A stretch of DNA of 27,763 nucleotides from assembly GCA_013002285.1 (NCBI GenBank), contig JABDKJ010000039.1, positions 1 to 27,763 of the forward strand, given 5' to 3'. This stretch comes from Flavobacteriales bacterium. Its GTDB lineage: Bacteria; Bacteroidota; Bacteroidia; Flavobacteriales; JABDKJ01. The translations under genes were made by a program, and so were the position numbers. How positions within the stretch are numbered: the first letter of the stretch is position 1; every line of letters starts with the position of its first letter. The notes under the pieces are model-generated. The model saw nothing but the letters and a program-made list of their open reading frames with translations, did not search any database and was not told the origin of the DNA. Below are positions 6,480-15,862 of this stretch, piece after piece.

Positions 6480-9400
6480 ATGTATTTTTCAAGGATGCTC
6501 CAACTGTTAACCAAAGGCATATTCACACTAGCTTTTATACTTACGCTATCCACTGTTTCTGTGGGTCAGACCTACTTTACTGAAAACAAAGGACAATGGC
6601 CAGAGCAGGTGCAATTCCGTGCTGAATTTGAAGGTGCTTGGGTTTATCTTGAAAAAGATGGATTCACGTTCGACACCTATGATTTAAAGGTATTCAAAGA
6701 ATGGGCGCATGGTCACACGCATCTACAGGCTGAACCTGTTACCAACATACCTTTTCACGCTTTCAAAATGCAGATGCATGATGTGTCTGAAGACCTCAGC
6801 ATAGAGGCAAGAGGAAAAAGCGAGGACTACAACAACTACATGCTTGGAAACGAAGAGAATTGGGCCAGTGGAGCGTACAGCTACCAACGCATATTCTATA
6901 GAGATGTGTATGAAAAAACTGACATTAGGGTACAAAGACAAAAAGGCCAATTGAAATATGACTGGATCTTGGAACCCGGAGCCAACATCAACGACATTTC
7001 CTTTTCCTACGAGGGTGCTGACAGAGTGAAAGTAAAAAAAGGGAAGCTTATCATAGAGACCTCTGTGAAGGAATTTGTGGAGTACATTCCTATCGCCTAT
7101 TACTTGGATGGTGAAACATCAGTACCGGTAAAAGTCAATTATATAAAAAAAGGCAACCGCATTGGTTTTATAGCTCCAAATAGCATAGACCCTTCACGTA
7201 CCTTATATATCGACCCTATCCTGATCTTCTCAACTTACAGCGGCTCTACTGCTAACAACTTTGGCTACACTGCTACTTTTGACTCAAAGGGCTTCCTCTA
7301 TGCTGGTAGCACGGCTTTTGGATCTGGCTATCCCGCGCTGGTTGGTGCATACAATTCCTTTCAAGGAGGTACTGTAGATGTAGCGATAACCAAATACGAC
7401 ACTACAGGAACCTACAGAGTATACTCTACATATCTGGGCGGGTCCAACAACGAAATGCCACATAGCATGATCGTCAATTCCAATGACGAACTCTTCATTT
7501 ATGGCACTAGCGGATCCAACAATTTTCCGACATTGGATAATGCTTACCAGCCCGATAATAATTTTGGAACACCAGCAAATTTTGGAAGTGGACTGGGTTT
7601 TTCTTTTGATCAGGGCGAAGATATTTTCGTGACCCGAATGAGTGAAGACGGCCTAAGTGTTTTGGCATCTACCTTCATCGGAGGAACAGGAACAGATGGC
7701 CTAAACATGTCTTCTCAATTGATCTATAACTACGCAGACGAGGTTCGTGGAGAGATATTGATCGATGCCAATGACAATATTTATGTGGTTTCCAGCACGC
7801 AGTCCTCTGATTTCCCGATCACCGCAAATGCCTATCAAAGCAGCCTGAACGGAACACAAGATGGTGTGATCTTTAAGATGGACAACAATCTCACAAGCTT
7901 GGTCTGGAGCTCATACTTTGGTGGTAGCGGAGTAGATGCATTCTATTCCATGGACTTGGATAGTCAGAACCAACCTATCGTTTGCGGAGGAACGACATCT
8001 GATGACCTTCCTACGAACACCGGAGCTTTTCAAGAAGACTATGCAGGTAGTACTGACGGTTTTCTAGTGCAATTCGATGACAATGGAAATGAAGTGCAAA
8101 ATTGCACCTACATGGGCTTTGAGGAATACGACCAGATCTATTTTGTCGAATATGATAGCGGTGATGCGCCTCATGTTTTTGGCCAGACCGAAACTGGTGA
8201 TAATTATCTCGTAAATAATATCTATGCAAACCTCAACAGTGGACAGTTCCTGAGTATCTTCAGTCCAGACCTAAGCTCAATTGACTGGTCAATGACATTT
8301 GGGAATGGTAACGGAATGCCAAATATAAGCCCAACGGCATTCCTTGTGGATGTCTGCAACCAGATCTATCTTACGGGCTGGGGATCTGGTGTCCAGGGCG
8401 GAACACTGACTACTGCAGGACTCCCCTTTTCCACGGATGCCTACCAAAGCACTACTGATGGCGATGACTTTTACATATACATAACCAGTACATCGCTGGC
8501 GATCCCTGCTTACGCCTCATTCTTTGGCGGCAACCAAAGCGAAGAACACGTAGATGGCGGAACCAGCCGTTTTGACAAGACCGGAAAGATCTACCAAGGA
8601 GTTTGTGCTGGCTGCGGAGGAAATGACGATTTTCCCATTTTCCCGAGCAATGCCGTCTCCGATGAGAATGGTAACTCATGCAACATTGGGGTTTTTAAAA
8701 TGGACTTCCAAGAAGACCTTGTGATCGCGGACTTTGCAGTAGAAACGGTTTGCTTTCCAGATCCGGTGAACTTTGAGAATTTAAGTTTCAATGCGCAAGA
8801 CTTCCTCTGGGATTTTGGGGATACATTCCAGTCAATCGATAGTGACCCTAGCCATATTTACGCTGCTCCTGGGATCTATGACGTTACGCTTATCGGTAGC
8901 AATCCCGGCACATGCAATGAAGGAGACACCTTGGTAAAGACCATTGTCGTTCTTTCTCCAGATGGTTTTGAGCTAGATGACATCACTACCTGTCCAGGAG
9001 CTGGAGAACAGATAGGCCTTACTCCCTTTGGCGATGCTTCCATAACTTATTCATGGAGTCCACAGGAAGGCTTGAGCGACCCCACTGCTCCCAATCCATA
9101 TTTTACGGGAACGAACAGCACTAATTACACGCTTACCATTAACAACGGCATTTGCACTTCTGACGCAACGCAATATATAGAGTTGTACATTCTGGACCTC
9201 CAAGCAACTGGCGACACCGTCATTTGTGAAGGCGACCAAGCTCTTTTGAATGTCAACGGACAGGGGCTTGCAAGTAATTTTCAATGGTCAGACTCCCCTG
9301 ACTTCACAAATATCATTTCAAATGCAGATGACATTATCGTGGACCCCAATCTACCAACAACATATTTCGTGAGCGCGGATTACCTCAATTGTCAGGCGGT

Positions 9401-10211
9401 GGATTCAGTGCTGGTCGTGCCGGCCAATTTTCAGGCTTCGCTAAGTGATGATCAGTTCATTTGTCTCAATGAAGACATCACACTTTCCGCTAACAACCTT
9501 TATCCTGATTTTGATATATCCTATATCTGGTCCCCCAATTCAGCAATAACATCTGGCAATTTTACTTCAGAAATAACAGCACAGACCAACACCGATACTT
9601 GGTTCTATGTGAATATGCAAAATAGCCTAGGATGCCAATGGACAGATTCCATCTTTGTAGAAGTTTCTGACCTTGATGTATTCTCGGTAACAGCTTCAGC
9701 AATAGACAACACAATTGCACAGGGACAAACGACCATATTGAATGGAACACCAGGATCACCCTATAGCGTTTCATGGTCGCCTACGAGTGGATTAAGTAGC
9801 CCTTTTAGTTCTAGCACCAATGCAAGTCCTAGTGAGACAACCACTTATTACTATACTGTGAGTGACGATGGACTTTCTGGCTCATGTTCCGCAACGGACT
9901 CGGTAACGATCAATGTGGTAGAGCTCAACTGTGATTTCCCGATCATATATCTCCCAAATTCGTTTACTCCAAATGGCGATCAGGAAAATGATGTACTCTT
10001 TGTGAGGGGTAACCTTATAAAGGAAATGGAATTGAGCATCTACGACCGTTGGGGTGAGAAAGTATTTGAAAGTACTGACCAGAGTACAGGTTGGGACGGC
10101 ACCTATAAAGGCCGTGAAGCCGACTCAGCAGTATATATCTATTTGCTCAAAGTGATCTGTATGGACGAACAGGAAAACGAACTAAAAGGAAATGTGACTT
10201 TGATCAGATGA
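6480..10211 (+). CDS. Large surface protein with SBBP and PKD/Ig-like repeats and a T9SS type B C-terminal domain
   Basis: The 1243-residue protein starts at 6480, because that ATG gives a signal peptide (about 1-29, ending LSTVSVGQ); the earlier ATG at 6405 adds 25 unlikely residues. Order of parts: an N-terminal all-beta domain opening FTENKGQWPEQVQF (about 30-250, seen in front of SBBP repeats); SBBP beta-propeller-like repeats (about 260-735), recurring as STYLGGS, STFIGGTG, SSYFGGSG and SFFGGN; a PKD domain (about 750-825, FLWDFGD then GIYDVTL); four Ig-like modules (about 830-1147); and a gliding-motility/CHU_C type B tail (about 1155-1243) with LPNSFTPNGD, YDRWGEKVF and GWDGTYKG. It should cross the outer membrane through the T9SS and stay on the cell surface, as SprB does. 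Its stop overlaps the PorP/SprF gene by 4 bases. The ligand is unknown; an adhesin role is inference. Confidence 0.92.
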   Translation: MYFSRMLQLLTKGIFTLAFILTLSTVSVGQTYFTENKGQWPEQVQFRAEFEGAWVYLEKDGFTFDTYDLKVFKEWAHGHTHLQAEPVTNIPFHAFKMQMHDVSEDLSIEARGKSEDYNNYMLGNEENWASGAYSYQRIFYRDVYEKTDIRVQRQKGQLKYDWILEPGANINDISFSYEGADRVKVKKGKLIIETSVKEFVEYIPIAYYLDGETSVPVKVNYIKKGNRIGFIAPNSIDPSRTLYIDPILIFSTYSGSTANNFGYTATFDSKGFLYAGSTAFGSGYPALVGAYNSFQGGTVDVAITKYDTTGTYRVYSTYLGGSNNEMPHSMIVNSNDELFIYGTSGSNNFPTLDNAYQPDNNFGTPANFGSGLGFSFDQGEDIFVTRMSEDGLSVLASTFIGGTGTDGLNMSSQLIYNYADEVRGEILIDANDNIYVVSSTQSSDFPITANAYQSSLNGTQDGVIFKMDNNLTSLVWSSYFGGSGVDAFYSMDLDSQNQPIVCGGTTSDDLPTNTGAFQEDYAGSTDGFLVQFDDNGNEVQNCTYMGFEEYDQIYFVEYDSGDAPHVFGQTETGDNYLVNNIYANLNSGQFLSIFSPDLSSIDWSMTFGNGNGMPNISPTAFLVDVCNQIYLTGWGSGVQGGTLTTAGLPFSTDAYQSTTDGDDFYIYITSTSLAIPAYASFFGGNQSEEHVDGGTSRFDKTGKIYQGVCAGCGGNDDFPIFPSNAVSDENGNSCNIGVFKMDFQEDLVIADFAVETVCFPDPVNFENLSFNAQDFLWDFGDTFQSIDSDPSHIYAAPGIYDVTLIGSNPGTCNEGDTLVKTIVVLSPDGFELDDITTCPGAGEQIGLTPFGDASITYSWSPQEGLSDPTAPNPYFTGTNSTNYTLTINNGICTSDATQYIELYILDLQATGDTVICEGDQALLNVNGQGLASNFQWSDSPDFTNIISNADDIIVDPNLPTTYFVSADYLNCQAVDSVLVVPANFQASLSDDQFICLNEDITLSANNLYPDFDISYIWSPNSAITSGNFTSEITAQTNTDTWFYVNMQNSLGCQWTDSIFVEVSDLDVFSVTASAIDNTIAQGQTTILNGTPGSPYSVSWSPTSGLSSPFSSSTNASPSETTTYYYTVSDDGLSGSCSATDSVTINVVELNCDFPIIYLPNSFTPNGDQENDVLFVRGNLIKEMELSIYDRWGEKVFESTDQSTGWDGTYKGREADSAVYIYLLKVICMDEQENELKGNVTLIR

Positions 10212-11212
10212 AAAAGGCCTTGATCATAGCGCTTCTTCTATCTGCTTCTAGCGGTCATGCACAAGATGTGCATTTCTCACAATTCTTCCTTTCACCACTT
10301 TTTCAGAACCCGGCACATACCGGACAGTTCGATGCCGATTATCGCTTTGTATTCAATCAAAGGACACAATGGCGTTCCATAACCGAACCGTACAATACAT
10401 GGGCGCTGGCAGCGGATGCGAAAGATGTGATGGGCAAAGAGAATATACACGCAGGTATTTTGTTATTCAGAGATGCTGCCGGAGATTCTCCTTTGCGCAC
10501 CATCAGAGTGATGCCCTCAGGTGCGCATACTTTTGCAGCAACGGACGACAGCACGGCTTTTATAACGCTTGGACTTCAAGTGGGATTTACCCAGAAATAT
10601 TTGGACTTCTCTCGTCTGCGTTTCGATAACCAATACAACGGACAGGTTTTTGACCCTTCTGCTGCAACTGGAGAGAGTTTCAGCAATGACAAAAGCACCT
10701 ATCTGGATGCCAATATTGGCGCTACCGTAAAGCACGAGCTCTCTCGGGATATCTTTTACACTGCTGGTATGGCCCTCTTCCATGTCAATAGACCCAAGGA
10801 GAGTTTCCTGAACGATGCTGCCGTAAAACTAGACCAACGTTTTGTGATCCACGGAATTGGCACTTACCGTTTTGACCGTACTTGGTCGGCTTTGCCTGCT
10901 GTCCAATTTCAAATGCAAGGTAAATACAGGGAATTGATAGTGGGCGGAATGGTGCGCAGGAGCATCATTGAAAAGTACGGACTTAAACGCGCGCTCTATG
11001 TGGGCGCATTTGGCCGTACACGCGATGCAGCTTACCTGGTCACCGCATTGGACTATGACCAATGGAAAGTAGGCGTAAGCTATGACATAAACCTTTCCGA
11101 CCTGAAGACAGCAAGCCGAAGTCGAGGGGGCTTTGAGTTCTCTGTGGCTTATATCATGAATTATTTCAAAAGCGTTTACGAGGAACACCGCTTCTGTCCG
11201 GATTTCTTATGA
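10208..11212 (+). CDS. PorP/SprF family outer-membrane protein
   Basis: The 334-residue protein has a signal peptide (MKKALIIALLLSASSGHAQ) and the family opening DVHFSQFFLSPLFQNPAHTG, followed by the RFVFNQRTQW strand, both hallmarks of PorP/SprF proteins. These form outer-membrane barrels; Flavobacterium SprF is needed for surface delivery of the type B substrate SprB, encoded just before it. Here the gene follows a type B substrate by an ATGA overlap and precedes a TPR/PD40/OmpA-like gene by another ATGA overlap. It is therefore very likely the dedicated partner of the upstream protein. The C-terminus ends CPDFL, somewhat short of a classical barrel-ending aromatic. Confidence 0.93.
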   Translation: MKKALIIALLLSASSGHAQDVHFSQFFLSPLFQNPAHTGQFDADYRFVFNQRTQWRSITEPYNTWALAADAKDVMGKENIHAGILLFRDAAGDSPLRTIRVMPSGAHTFAATDDSTAFITLGLQVGFTQKYLDFSRLRFDNQYNGQVFDPSAATGESFSNDKSTYLDANIGATVKHELSRDIFYTAGMALFHVNRPKESFLNDAAVKLDQRFVIHGIGTYRFDRTWSALPAVQFQMQGKYRELIVGGMVRRSIIEKYGLKRALYVGAFGRTRDAAYLVTALDYDQWKVGVSYDINLSDLKTASRSRGGFEFSVAYIMNYFKSVYEEHRFCPDFL

Positions 11213-13488
11213 GCATGCATCAGACATATGGCCTCTTATTCGCAATATTGCTCTGTTTTGGTCTTCAAGCGCAAAAACCAGAAAAATGGATCAAGCTTGG
11301 CGATGAAGCCTTTGCACAGAACGACCATTATGCAGCATTCTCTTATTACCAAAGAGCGATCGCACAAGATTCTTCCAAGGCCGAATACCAATACAAATAC
11401 GCTGAATCAGCACGTCTGATCAACAACTACGACATTGCTGCACGTTTCTATGAAAAGGTATATACCAAAGAAAGAGGTCGTTTCTACCCTGATGGTGTTG
11501 TGCATCTCGCCAATATGAAAGAGCATAGCGGACTCTACAAAGATGCAGGTAAGTATTGGCGCAAGGCGAAAAGCAAACGCAAGAAGGGTTCTTATATCTA
11601 CAAGAAAGCCATACAAGAATACAAGAGCAGCCAATGGGCCAAATTAGAACAAGACAATTTCCTTCCAAACGCATGGGTAAAACCACTTCCCTCTCCTGTA
11701 AACTCAAAGCTATCAGAATTCGCTGCTGTGCCCCTCAAAGATTCATTGATGTTCTATTCCGCATTGGTACAAAAAAGCACGCCTAGCGGGAAGGTCATAG
11801 AAGGACAAAAAGGGGTCCAGATCTATGCGAGCAAATATGATATTGAAGAGAATAGATGGGAACAAAGAAGGCATGCTTCGAAGTCTTTTTCAGACATAGG
11901 AAGCGACTTGGGCAACGGGAGTTTTGATGCTGTGAACGAGCGCTACTATTTTTCAGTTTGCGATGGACCTGAATGCGATATTTATTTTTCAAAAGTAATT
12001 GATGGAGAGTTATTTAAGCCAGAAATATTAAATGTAAACATCAATGGAAAGGGAGCCAAAAATACTCAACCATTCTACATCAAAGATGGGGAAAAAGAAC
12101 TGCTATTCTTCGCATCTGATAGAGAAGGAGGAGAAGGCAAATTGGACATATGGATGAGTGAAAGATCAGGTAGCGATTGGGGCGAAGCAGAGAACCTTGG
12201 GAACATGATCAATACACCGGATGATGAACTCACGCCATATTATGCTCCAGACCAGAACCGCATCTATTTTAGCTCTACTTGGCATTTTGGTTTTGGAGGA
12301 CACGATGTGTTCTATAGCGAAAAAGACAGTGAGGGCAATTATATGTTGCCCAAGAATATGGGACAACCCATTAACACACCTGCAAACGACCTCTACTTCT
12401 GCATGAGCGGCAACGACCATGGTTTCCTGACATCAAACAGGGACGGCAGTAACCCCTGGAGTAAAGGCACCTGCTGCAACGATATCTATAGCTTTAACAT
12501 AGATCCTGTAATACTCGTTCCAGAGGACAATCTGCCTGTGATCACAGATATTGGGGATCTAGGTGTTTACCTACCTATCTCGCTTTATTTTCACAATGAC
12601 GAGCCAGATCCGAACACTACCGATACGATCACTAAATTGAATTATTTAACTTCTTACGAGGCATACAAGAAGCGCATTCCTACCTATCGAAAGAAGTATA
12701 CAGAAGACATTCCCTTTGAACTCATCATTCCTTCAGACTCCACCATTATAGATTTCTTTGAGAACAAGGCACAGGCAGGCGTTGACAAACTCGAACTGGT
12801 CTCTAAATTGCTATTGAGAGAATTGGAGCAAGGCGCTAGAATAGACCTTGCTATAAAAGGTTATGCCTCTCCTCTTGCACAATCAGATTACAACAAGAAC
12901 CTGACCTTGCGCAGGATACATAGCCTAATAAATTATTTCAATGAGTATGAAGATGGCGCATTCATTACCTACATGAACGATGTAGCTCCTAGTGGCGGGT
13001 ATCTGGGTATTGAAAAGATACCATTTGGCGAATCCAAAGCATCCAGAACCGTGAGCGACAACGTGAATGACCAACGAAACTCCATTTACAGCAAAGCCGC
13101 GGCCATGGAACGTAAGATCGAGATCCTAGCTATTGAAAAGTCGGATAAAGCTGTAGAAGTGATCCCAGAAGAAGTAGAAAAGACCTTGAGTTTTACTGAA
13201 GAAGAGAAAGACCTAGGCAGGATAAAACGCGGGAAATTGCTGACTCATGTATTTTCCTTTGAGAATACATTGGATAAGAAAGTACGCATAGATCATGTAC
13301 AACCCGCTTGTGGCTGCACCCTAGTGGGTTTTCCAACGCGCATGATCTATCCCGGAAAGAAAGGAGAAATACCGATAGAGATAGATACGAAAGAACTTTC
13401 CAAAGGACTGAACACCAAATCCATTTTAGTGATCGCCAATGATGGAGAGATCGTTCAAGAACTGAAAGTGAGTTTTATAGTGGAGTGA
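11209..13488 (+). CDS. TPR, PD40 and OmpA-like protein with DUF1573 C-terminal domain
   Basis: The 759-residue exported protein has a signal peptide (about 1-22, ending FGLQAQ), TPR-like helices (about 23-145), and a PD40/WD40-like propeller (about 165-430, with repeats such as ELLFFASDREGGEGKLDIW and RIYFSSTWHFGFGGHDVFY). A degenerate OmpA C-terminal-like module follows (about 500-645, with YNKNLTLRRIHSLINYF), then a DUF1573 beta-sandwich (about 662-759) carrying the ACGCT hallmark at 700-704. TPR-propeller-OmpA proteins such as PorE link T9SS outer-membrane parts to peptidoglycan. In the OmpA module the usual TD pair is replaced by SP (GYASPL, 551-556), so cell-wall binding is doubtful. No lipobox is seen. 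It overlaps the PorP/SprF gene by 4 bases and completes the cassette. A periplasmic companion of the secreted protein is the likely role. Confidence 0.85.
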   Translation: MSMHQTYGLLFAILLCFGLQAQKPEKWIKLGDEAFAQNDHYAAFSYYQRAIAQDSSKAEYQYKYAESARLINNYDIAARFYEKVYTKERGRFYPDGVVHLANMKEHSGLYKDAGKYWRKAKSKRKKGSYIYKKAIQEYKSSQWAKLEQDNFLPNAWVKPLPSPVNSKLSEFAAVPLKDSLMFYSALVQKSTPSGKVIEGQKGVQIYASKYDIEENRWEQRRHASKSFSDIGSDLGNGSFDAVNERYYFSVCDGPECDIYFSKVIDGELFKPEILNVNINGKGAKNTQPFYIKDGEKELLFFASDREGGEGKLDIWMSERSGSDWGEAENLGNMINTPDDELTPYYAPDQNRIYFSSTWHFGFGGHDVFYSEKDSEGNYMLPKNMGQPINTPANDLYFCMSGNDHGFLTSNRDGSNPWSKGTCCNDIYSFNIDPVILVPEDNLPVITDIGDLGVYLPISLYFHNDEPDPNTTDTITKLNYLTSYEAYKKRIPTYRKKYTEDIPFELIIPSDSTIIDFFENKAQAGVDKLELVSKLLLRELEQGARIDLAIKGYASPLAQSDYNKNLTLRRIHSLINYFNEYEDGAFITYMNDVAPSGGYLGIEKIPFGESKASRTVSDNVNDQRNSIYSKAAAMERKIEILAIEKSDKAVEVIPEEVEKTLSFTEEEKDLGRIKRGKLLTHVFSFENTLDKKVRIDHVQPACGCTLVGFPTRMIYPGKKGEIPIEIDTKELSKGLNTKSILVIANDGEIVQELKVSFIVE

Positions 13489-13576
13489 AGAAGAGTCTGA
13501 ATTTTACCAATTCATCACATTGAACCTTCTTAAAATTGGATGATGAATGACTGTTCTAAAGATATAAAAAGAATTC

Positions 13577-13957
13577 ATGAACCTTCAAATAAGAGCATAT
13601 AACCAAGACGAAGACTACCATAAGTTGCTGGAACTGATCTCCTCAGAAGGTGATGAGTGGAAGTCTTATTTGGAACCACGGTATAAATCCAATCTGGAGC
13701 ATAGTACAACATTAGTTGCGTTTGTTAATGATCAGTTGTGTGGGTATTCACGAGCACTTGAGGACAAAGGCTATTTCATTTGGGTGTTAGACCTTTTGGT
13801 TCACAAAGACTACAGAGGTCATTCAATTGGGAAAAAACTCATGGATCAAATGCGAATTGACTTTCCCGGACATGATGTCTACGTCATGTCAGATGTTGAC
13901 GAATATTATGCTAAGATGGGCTTCAAAAAAGAAGGTTCTATCTTTAAGGTAGAATAA
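13577..13957 (+). CDS. GNAT family N-acetyltransferase
   Basis: The 126-residue protein has the single-domain GNAT layout. Strand beta 4 (IWVLDLLVHKDYRG, 68-81) leads into the acetyl-CoA pyrophosphate loop RGHSIG (80-85), then helix GKKLMDQMR. A late strand and helix follow (VYVMSDVDEYYAKMGFKKEG), where YYAKMGF is the typical GNAT C-terminal signature. It transfers an acetyl group from acetyl-CoA to an amine. The substrate cannot be predicted; the length and ending are like the small aminoglycoside- or protein-type acetyltransferases. First gene of a packed run: the next begins 3 bases after its stop. Cytoplasmic. Confidence 0.88.
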   Translation: MNLQIRAYNQDEDYHKLLELISSEGDEWKSYLEPRYKSNLEHSTTLVAFVNDQLCGYSRALEDKGYFIWVLDLLVHKDYRGHSIGKKLMDQMRIDFPGHDVYVMSDVDEYYAKMGFKKEGSIFKVE

Positions 13958-13960
13958 CGC

Positions 13961-15049
13961 ATGGCCCCTGCTAAAAAAATATGGCGTGTTTTATATACGA
14001 TCATACTCCCGATAGCCTTTGTGAGTGTGTTTTTCATATATTCAAAGAACAACACTAGCTTAAGTATTAAGGCGGAAGACCCTAAAGAAGAGTTTGTAAT
14101 TGAAAAACAAAGAGGCGCCCATGTTTTTGGTTTGCATGACAGTACAGACTTTCAGGAATTCAAAGGTCAGAACATTGAATGGATCACAATGGTCCCCTGG
14201 GGTTTCCAGAAAAATGAATTAAGTTCTGAAGTCAGCCATGGCAGTGTTGATAGTCTGCGAGCTACCAGACATGATCATGAATGGGCCAAACGCATTAAAA
14301 TGGTCCGGTCCAAAGGCTTCAAGGTCTTTCTGAAGCCACATCTTTGGATCCATGAACCATCACTCGGCAAATGGCGATCCGACATTTTTCCAAGCAGCGA
14401 GGAGGATTGGAAAATGTGGAGCGACAGCTATAGCGATTATATTGTGCGCTATGCCAAAGTAGCGGAAGAAGGGAGTGCTGAGATGTATTGCATTGGCACA
14501 GAATTCTCTCGACTTACTCTGGAAAAACCAGAATATTGGATAGAGCTTATTGCAAATGTGAGAAAGGTGTATTCTGGAAAGGTGGTCTATGCCGCCAATT
14601 GGTATAAGGAATATGAAGAGATCGGTTTTTGGGATCAGTTGGATTTCATTGGAATACAGGCCTATTTCCCATTATCAAAAAGCGAATACCCAGGAGTGGA
14701 AGAACTTTCGCAAAGTTGGAATGAATTTGTTCCAGCTTTATCAACTGTTTCAGAAAAGTACGACCGAAAAATACTCTTTACGGAAATGGGTTATCGAAGC
14801 ACTTCTACAGGAGCTATTGAGCCCTGGCTTTGGGTGGAAGACCCTGCTTTGGGCGAAGAGATCTATTCCGGAGTAACACAAGCCAATTGCTACCAGGCAT
14901 TCTTCAATAGCATTTGGGATCAAGAATGGTTTGCAGGTCTGCATCTATGGCAAATGCGGCCAGACATTGAACAAAGACGGAACAAGGAATTGGATTTCAC
15001 TCCACAAGGAAAGCCGGCATCTGACGTTATAAGAAAAGGGTATGAATAA
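13961..15049 (+). CDS. GH113-like glycoside hydrolase, membrane anchored
   Basis: The 362-residue protein has an N-terminal hydrophobic segment (about 8-26, LYTIILPIAFVSVFFIY) acting as signal anchor, then a TIM-barrel hydrolase. Conserved marks are ITMVPWGF (75-82), KVFLKPHLWI (121-130), GTEFSRLT (179-186) and ILFTEMGYRS (271-280). By comparison with GH113 (beta-mannanase and related) enzymes, Glu181 would be the acid/base and Glu275 the nucleophile; LHLWQMRP (328-334) fits the last barrel strand. It should act in the periplasm on a beta-linked oligosaccharide, perhaps mannan-type, but the specificity is inference. It is tightly linked to the GNAT gene upstream (3-base gap) and the TfoX-like gene downstream (21-base gap). 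No sugar transport genes adjoin it, so it is not part of a polysaccharide-utilisation locus here. Confidence 0.8.
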   Translation: MAPAKKIWRVLYTIILPIAFVSVFFIYSKNNTSLSIKAEDPKEEFVIEKQRGAHVFGLHDSTDFQEFKGQNIEWITMVPWGFQKNELSSEVSHGSVDSLRATRHDHEWAKRIKMVRSKGFKVFLKPHLWIHEPSLGKWRSDIFPSSEEDWKMWSDSYSDYIVRYAKVAEEGSAEMYCIGTEFSRLTLEKPEYWIELIANVRKVYSGKVVYAANWYKEYEEIGFWDQLDFIGIQAYFPLSKSEYPGVEELSQSWNEFVPALSTVSEKYDRKILFTEMGYRSTSTGAIEPWLWVEDPALGEEIYSGVTQANCYQAFFNSIWDQEWFAGLHLWQMRPDIEQRRNKELDFTPQGKPASDVIRKGYE

Positions 15050-15070
15050 ACTGAAAATTGAATTGATCTT

Positions 15071-15394
15071 ATGTTCGAACAAAACTTAAAACTATACGAT
15101 GAGTTCGTTTCCAAGTGCCCAAAATTTGAGCGTAAAGGAAAGACCGTTCCCTACACATCTGCAAATGGATATATGTTTTCGCTCTTGAATAAAGAAGGAG
15201 AATTGGGCATTCGCTTTTCAAAAGAAGTTCAAGAGAAGTACGTTGAAAAGTACAAAACCAGCCTCTTTAAGTCTCACAATTCTGTAATGCGTGGATACAT
15301 ATTGATCACCGATAAAATGCTAAAGGACAAGAAAAATATGGTCAGATTATTGAATGAGAGTTATGATCATATAATGACATTAGAACCGAAATAG
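15071..15394 (+). CDS. TfoX/Sxy N-terminal-like domain protein
   Basis: The 107-residue protein has the pattern LYDEFVSKCPKFERKGKTVPY, then NGYMFSLLNKEGELGIRFS, ending with a helical tail (MVRLLNESYDHIMTLEPK). This resembles the TfoX N-terminal/YjbR-like alpha-beta fold, where the KxMFGG-type region is replaced by NGYMFSLL. TfoX/Sxy regulates competence in some Gammaproteobacteria, but short stand-alone versions in Bacteroidota have no known role. It lies 21 bases after the GH113-like gene and 16 before an SRPBCC gene in the same direction. The fold assignment is moderate, and no function is claimed. Confidence 0.65.
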   Translation: MFEQNLKLYDEFVSKCPKFERKGKTVPYTSANGYMFSLLNKEGELGIRFSKEVQEKYVEKYKTSLFKSHNSVMRGYILITDKMLKDKKNMVRLLNESYDHIMTLEPK

Positions 15395-15410
15395 ATATAG
15401 AAAAAGAAGA

Positions 15411-15842
15411 ATGAACAATGAACTGATCGTATCAAAGAGCATAAAGATCAATGCCACAGAGGAAAAAGTCTGGAACGTTATAACCGACCCTGAAAAGATC
15501 AAGGTCTATTTATTCGGGACTGAAACGATAACAGATTGGAATATTGGAAGCCCTATTGTTTTCCAAGGAGAATACGAAGGCAACACATACAAAGACAAAG
15601 GAAATGTATTGAGGAATGAAGCCTACAAAGTGCTTCAATACAACTACTGGAGTGGTTTTTCAGGCTTGGAAGATAGAGAAGAGAATTATTCTATTGTAAC
15701 CTATGAGATCGAAAAGACCTCTGACAATGCCATACGCTTTACCTGGACCCAAGTAGGTTTCTCAAGCGAACAAGGGCATCAACATATGGAAAATGGACTG
15801 CCCAAAATGTTGGAACAGATCAAGGATCTGTCGGAGAAGTAA
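15411..15842 (+). CDS. SRPBCC/AHSA1-domain protein
   Basis: The 143-residue protein begins IVSKSIKINATEEKVWNVITDPEKIKVYL, the first strand and helix of the START/Bet v1-like (AHSA1, PF08327) fold. GNVLRNEAYKVLQYNYW and IRFTWTQVGF form the central sheet, and MEKNGLPKML-type sequence (MENGLPKMLEQIKDL) forms the long closing helix. These proteins bind small hydrophobic ligands, and in eukaryotic Aha1 the domain activates Hsp90; bacterial stand-alone members are mostly uncharacterised. The gene is in the packed run, 20 bases before a DUF1801 gene. AHSA1 and DUF1801 genes are often neighbours in bacteria, which supports both calls. Confidence 0.85.
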   Translation: MNNELIVSKSIKINATEEKVWNVITDPEKIKVYLFGTETITDWNIGSPIVFQGEYEGNTYKDKGNVLRNEAYKVLQYNYWSGFSGLEDREENYSIVTYEIEKTSDNAIRFTWTQVGFSSEQGHQHMENGLPKMLEQIKDLSEK

Positions 15843-15862
15843 AGAGTTCAGACATAAGGGCA

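Noticed and set aside
13510..13548. Inverted repeat ATTCATCA / TGATGAAT after the T9SS cassette.
   Set aside because: The loop is 23 bases, the stem is AT-rich and no T-run follows; it is too weak to call a terminator, though the region also allows a competing CCAATT/AATTGG pair.
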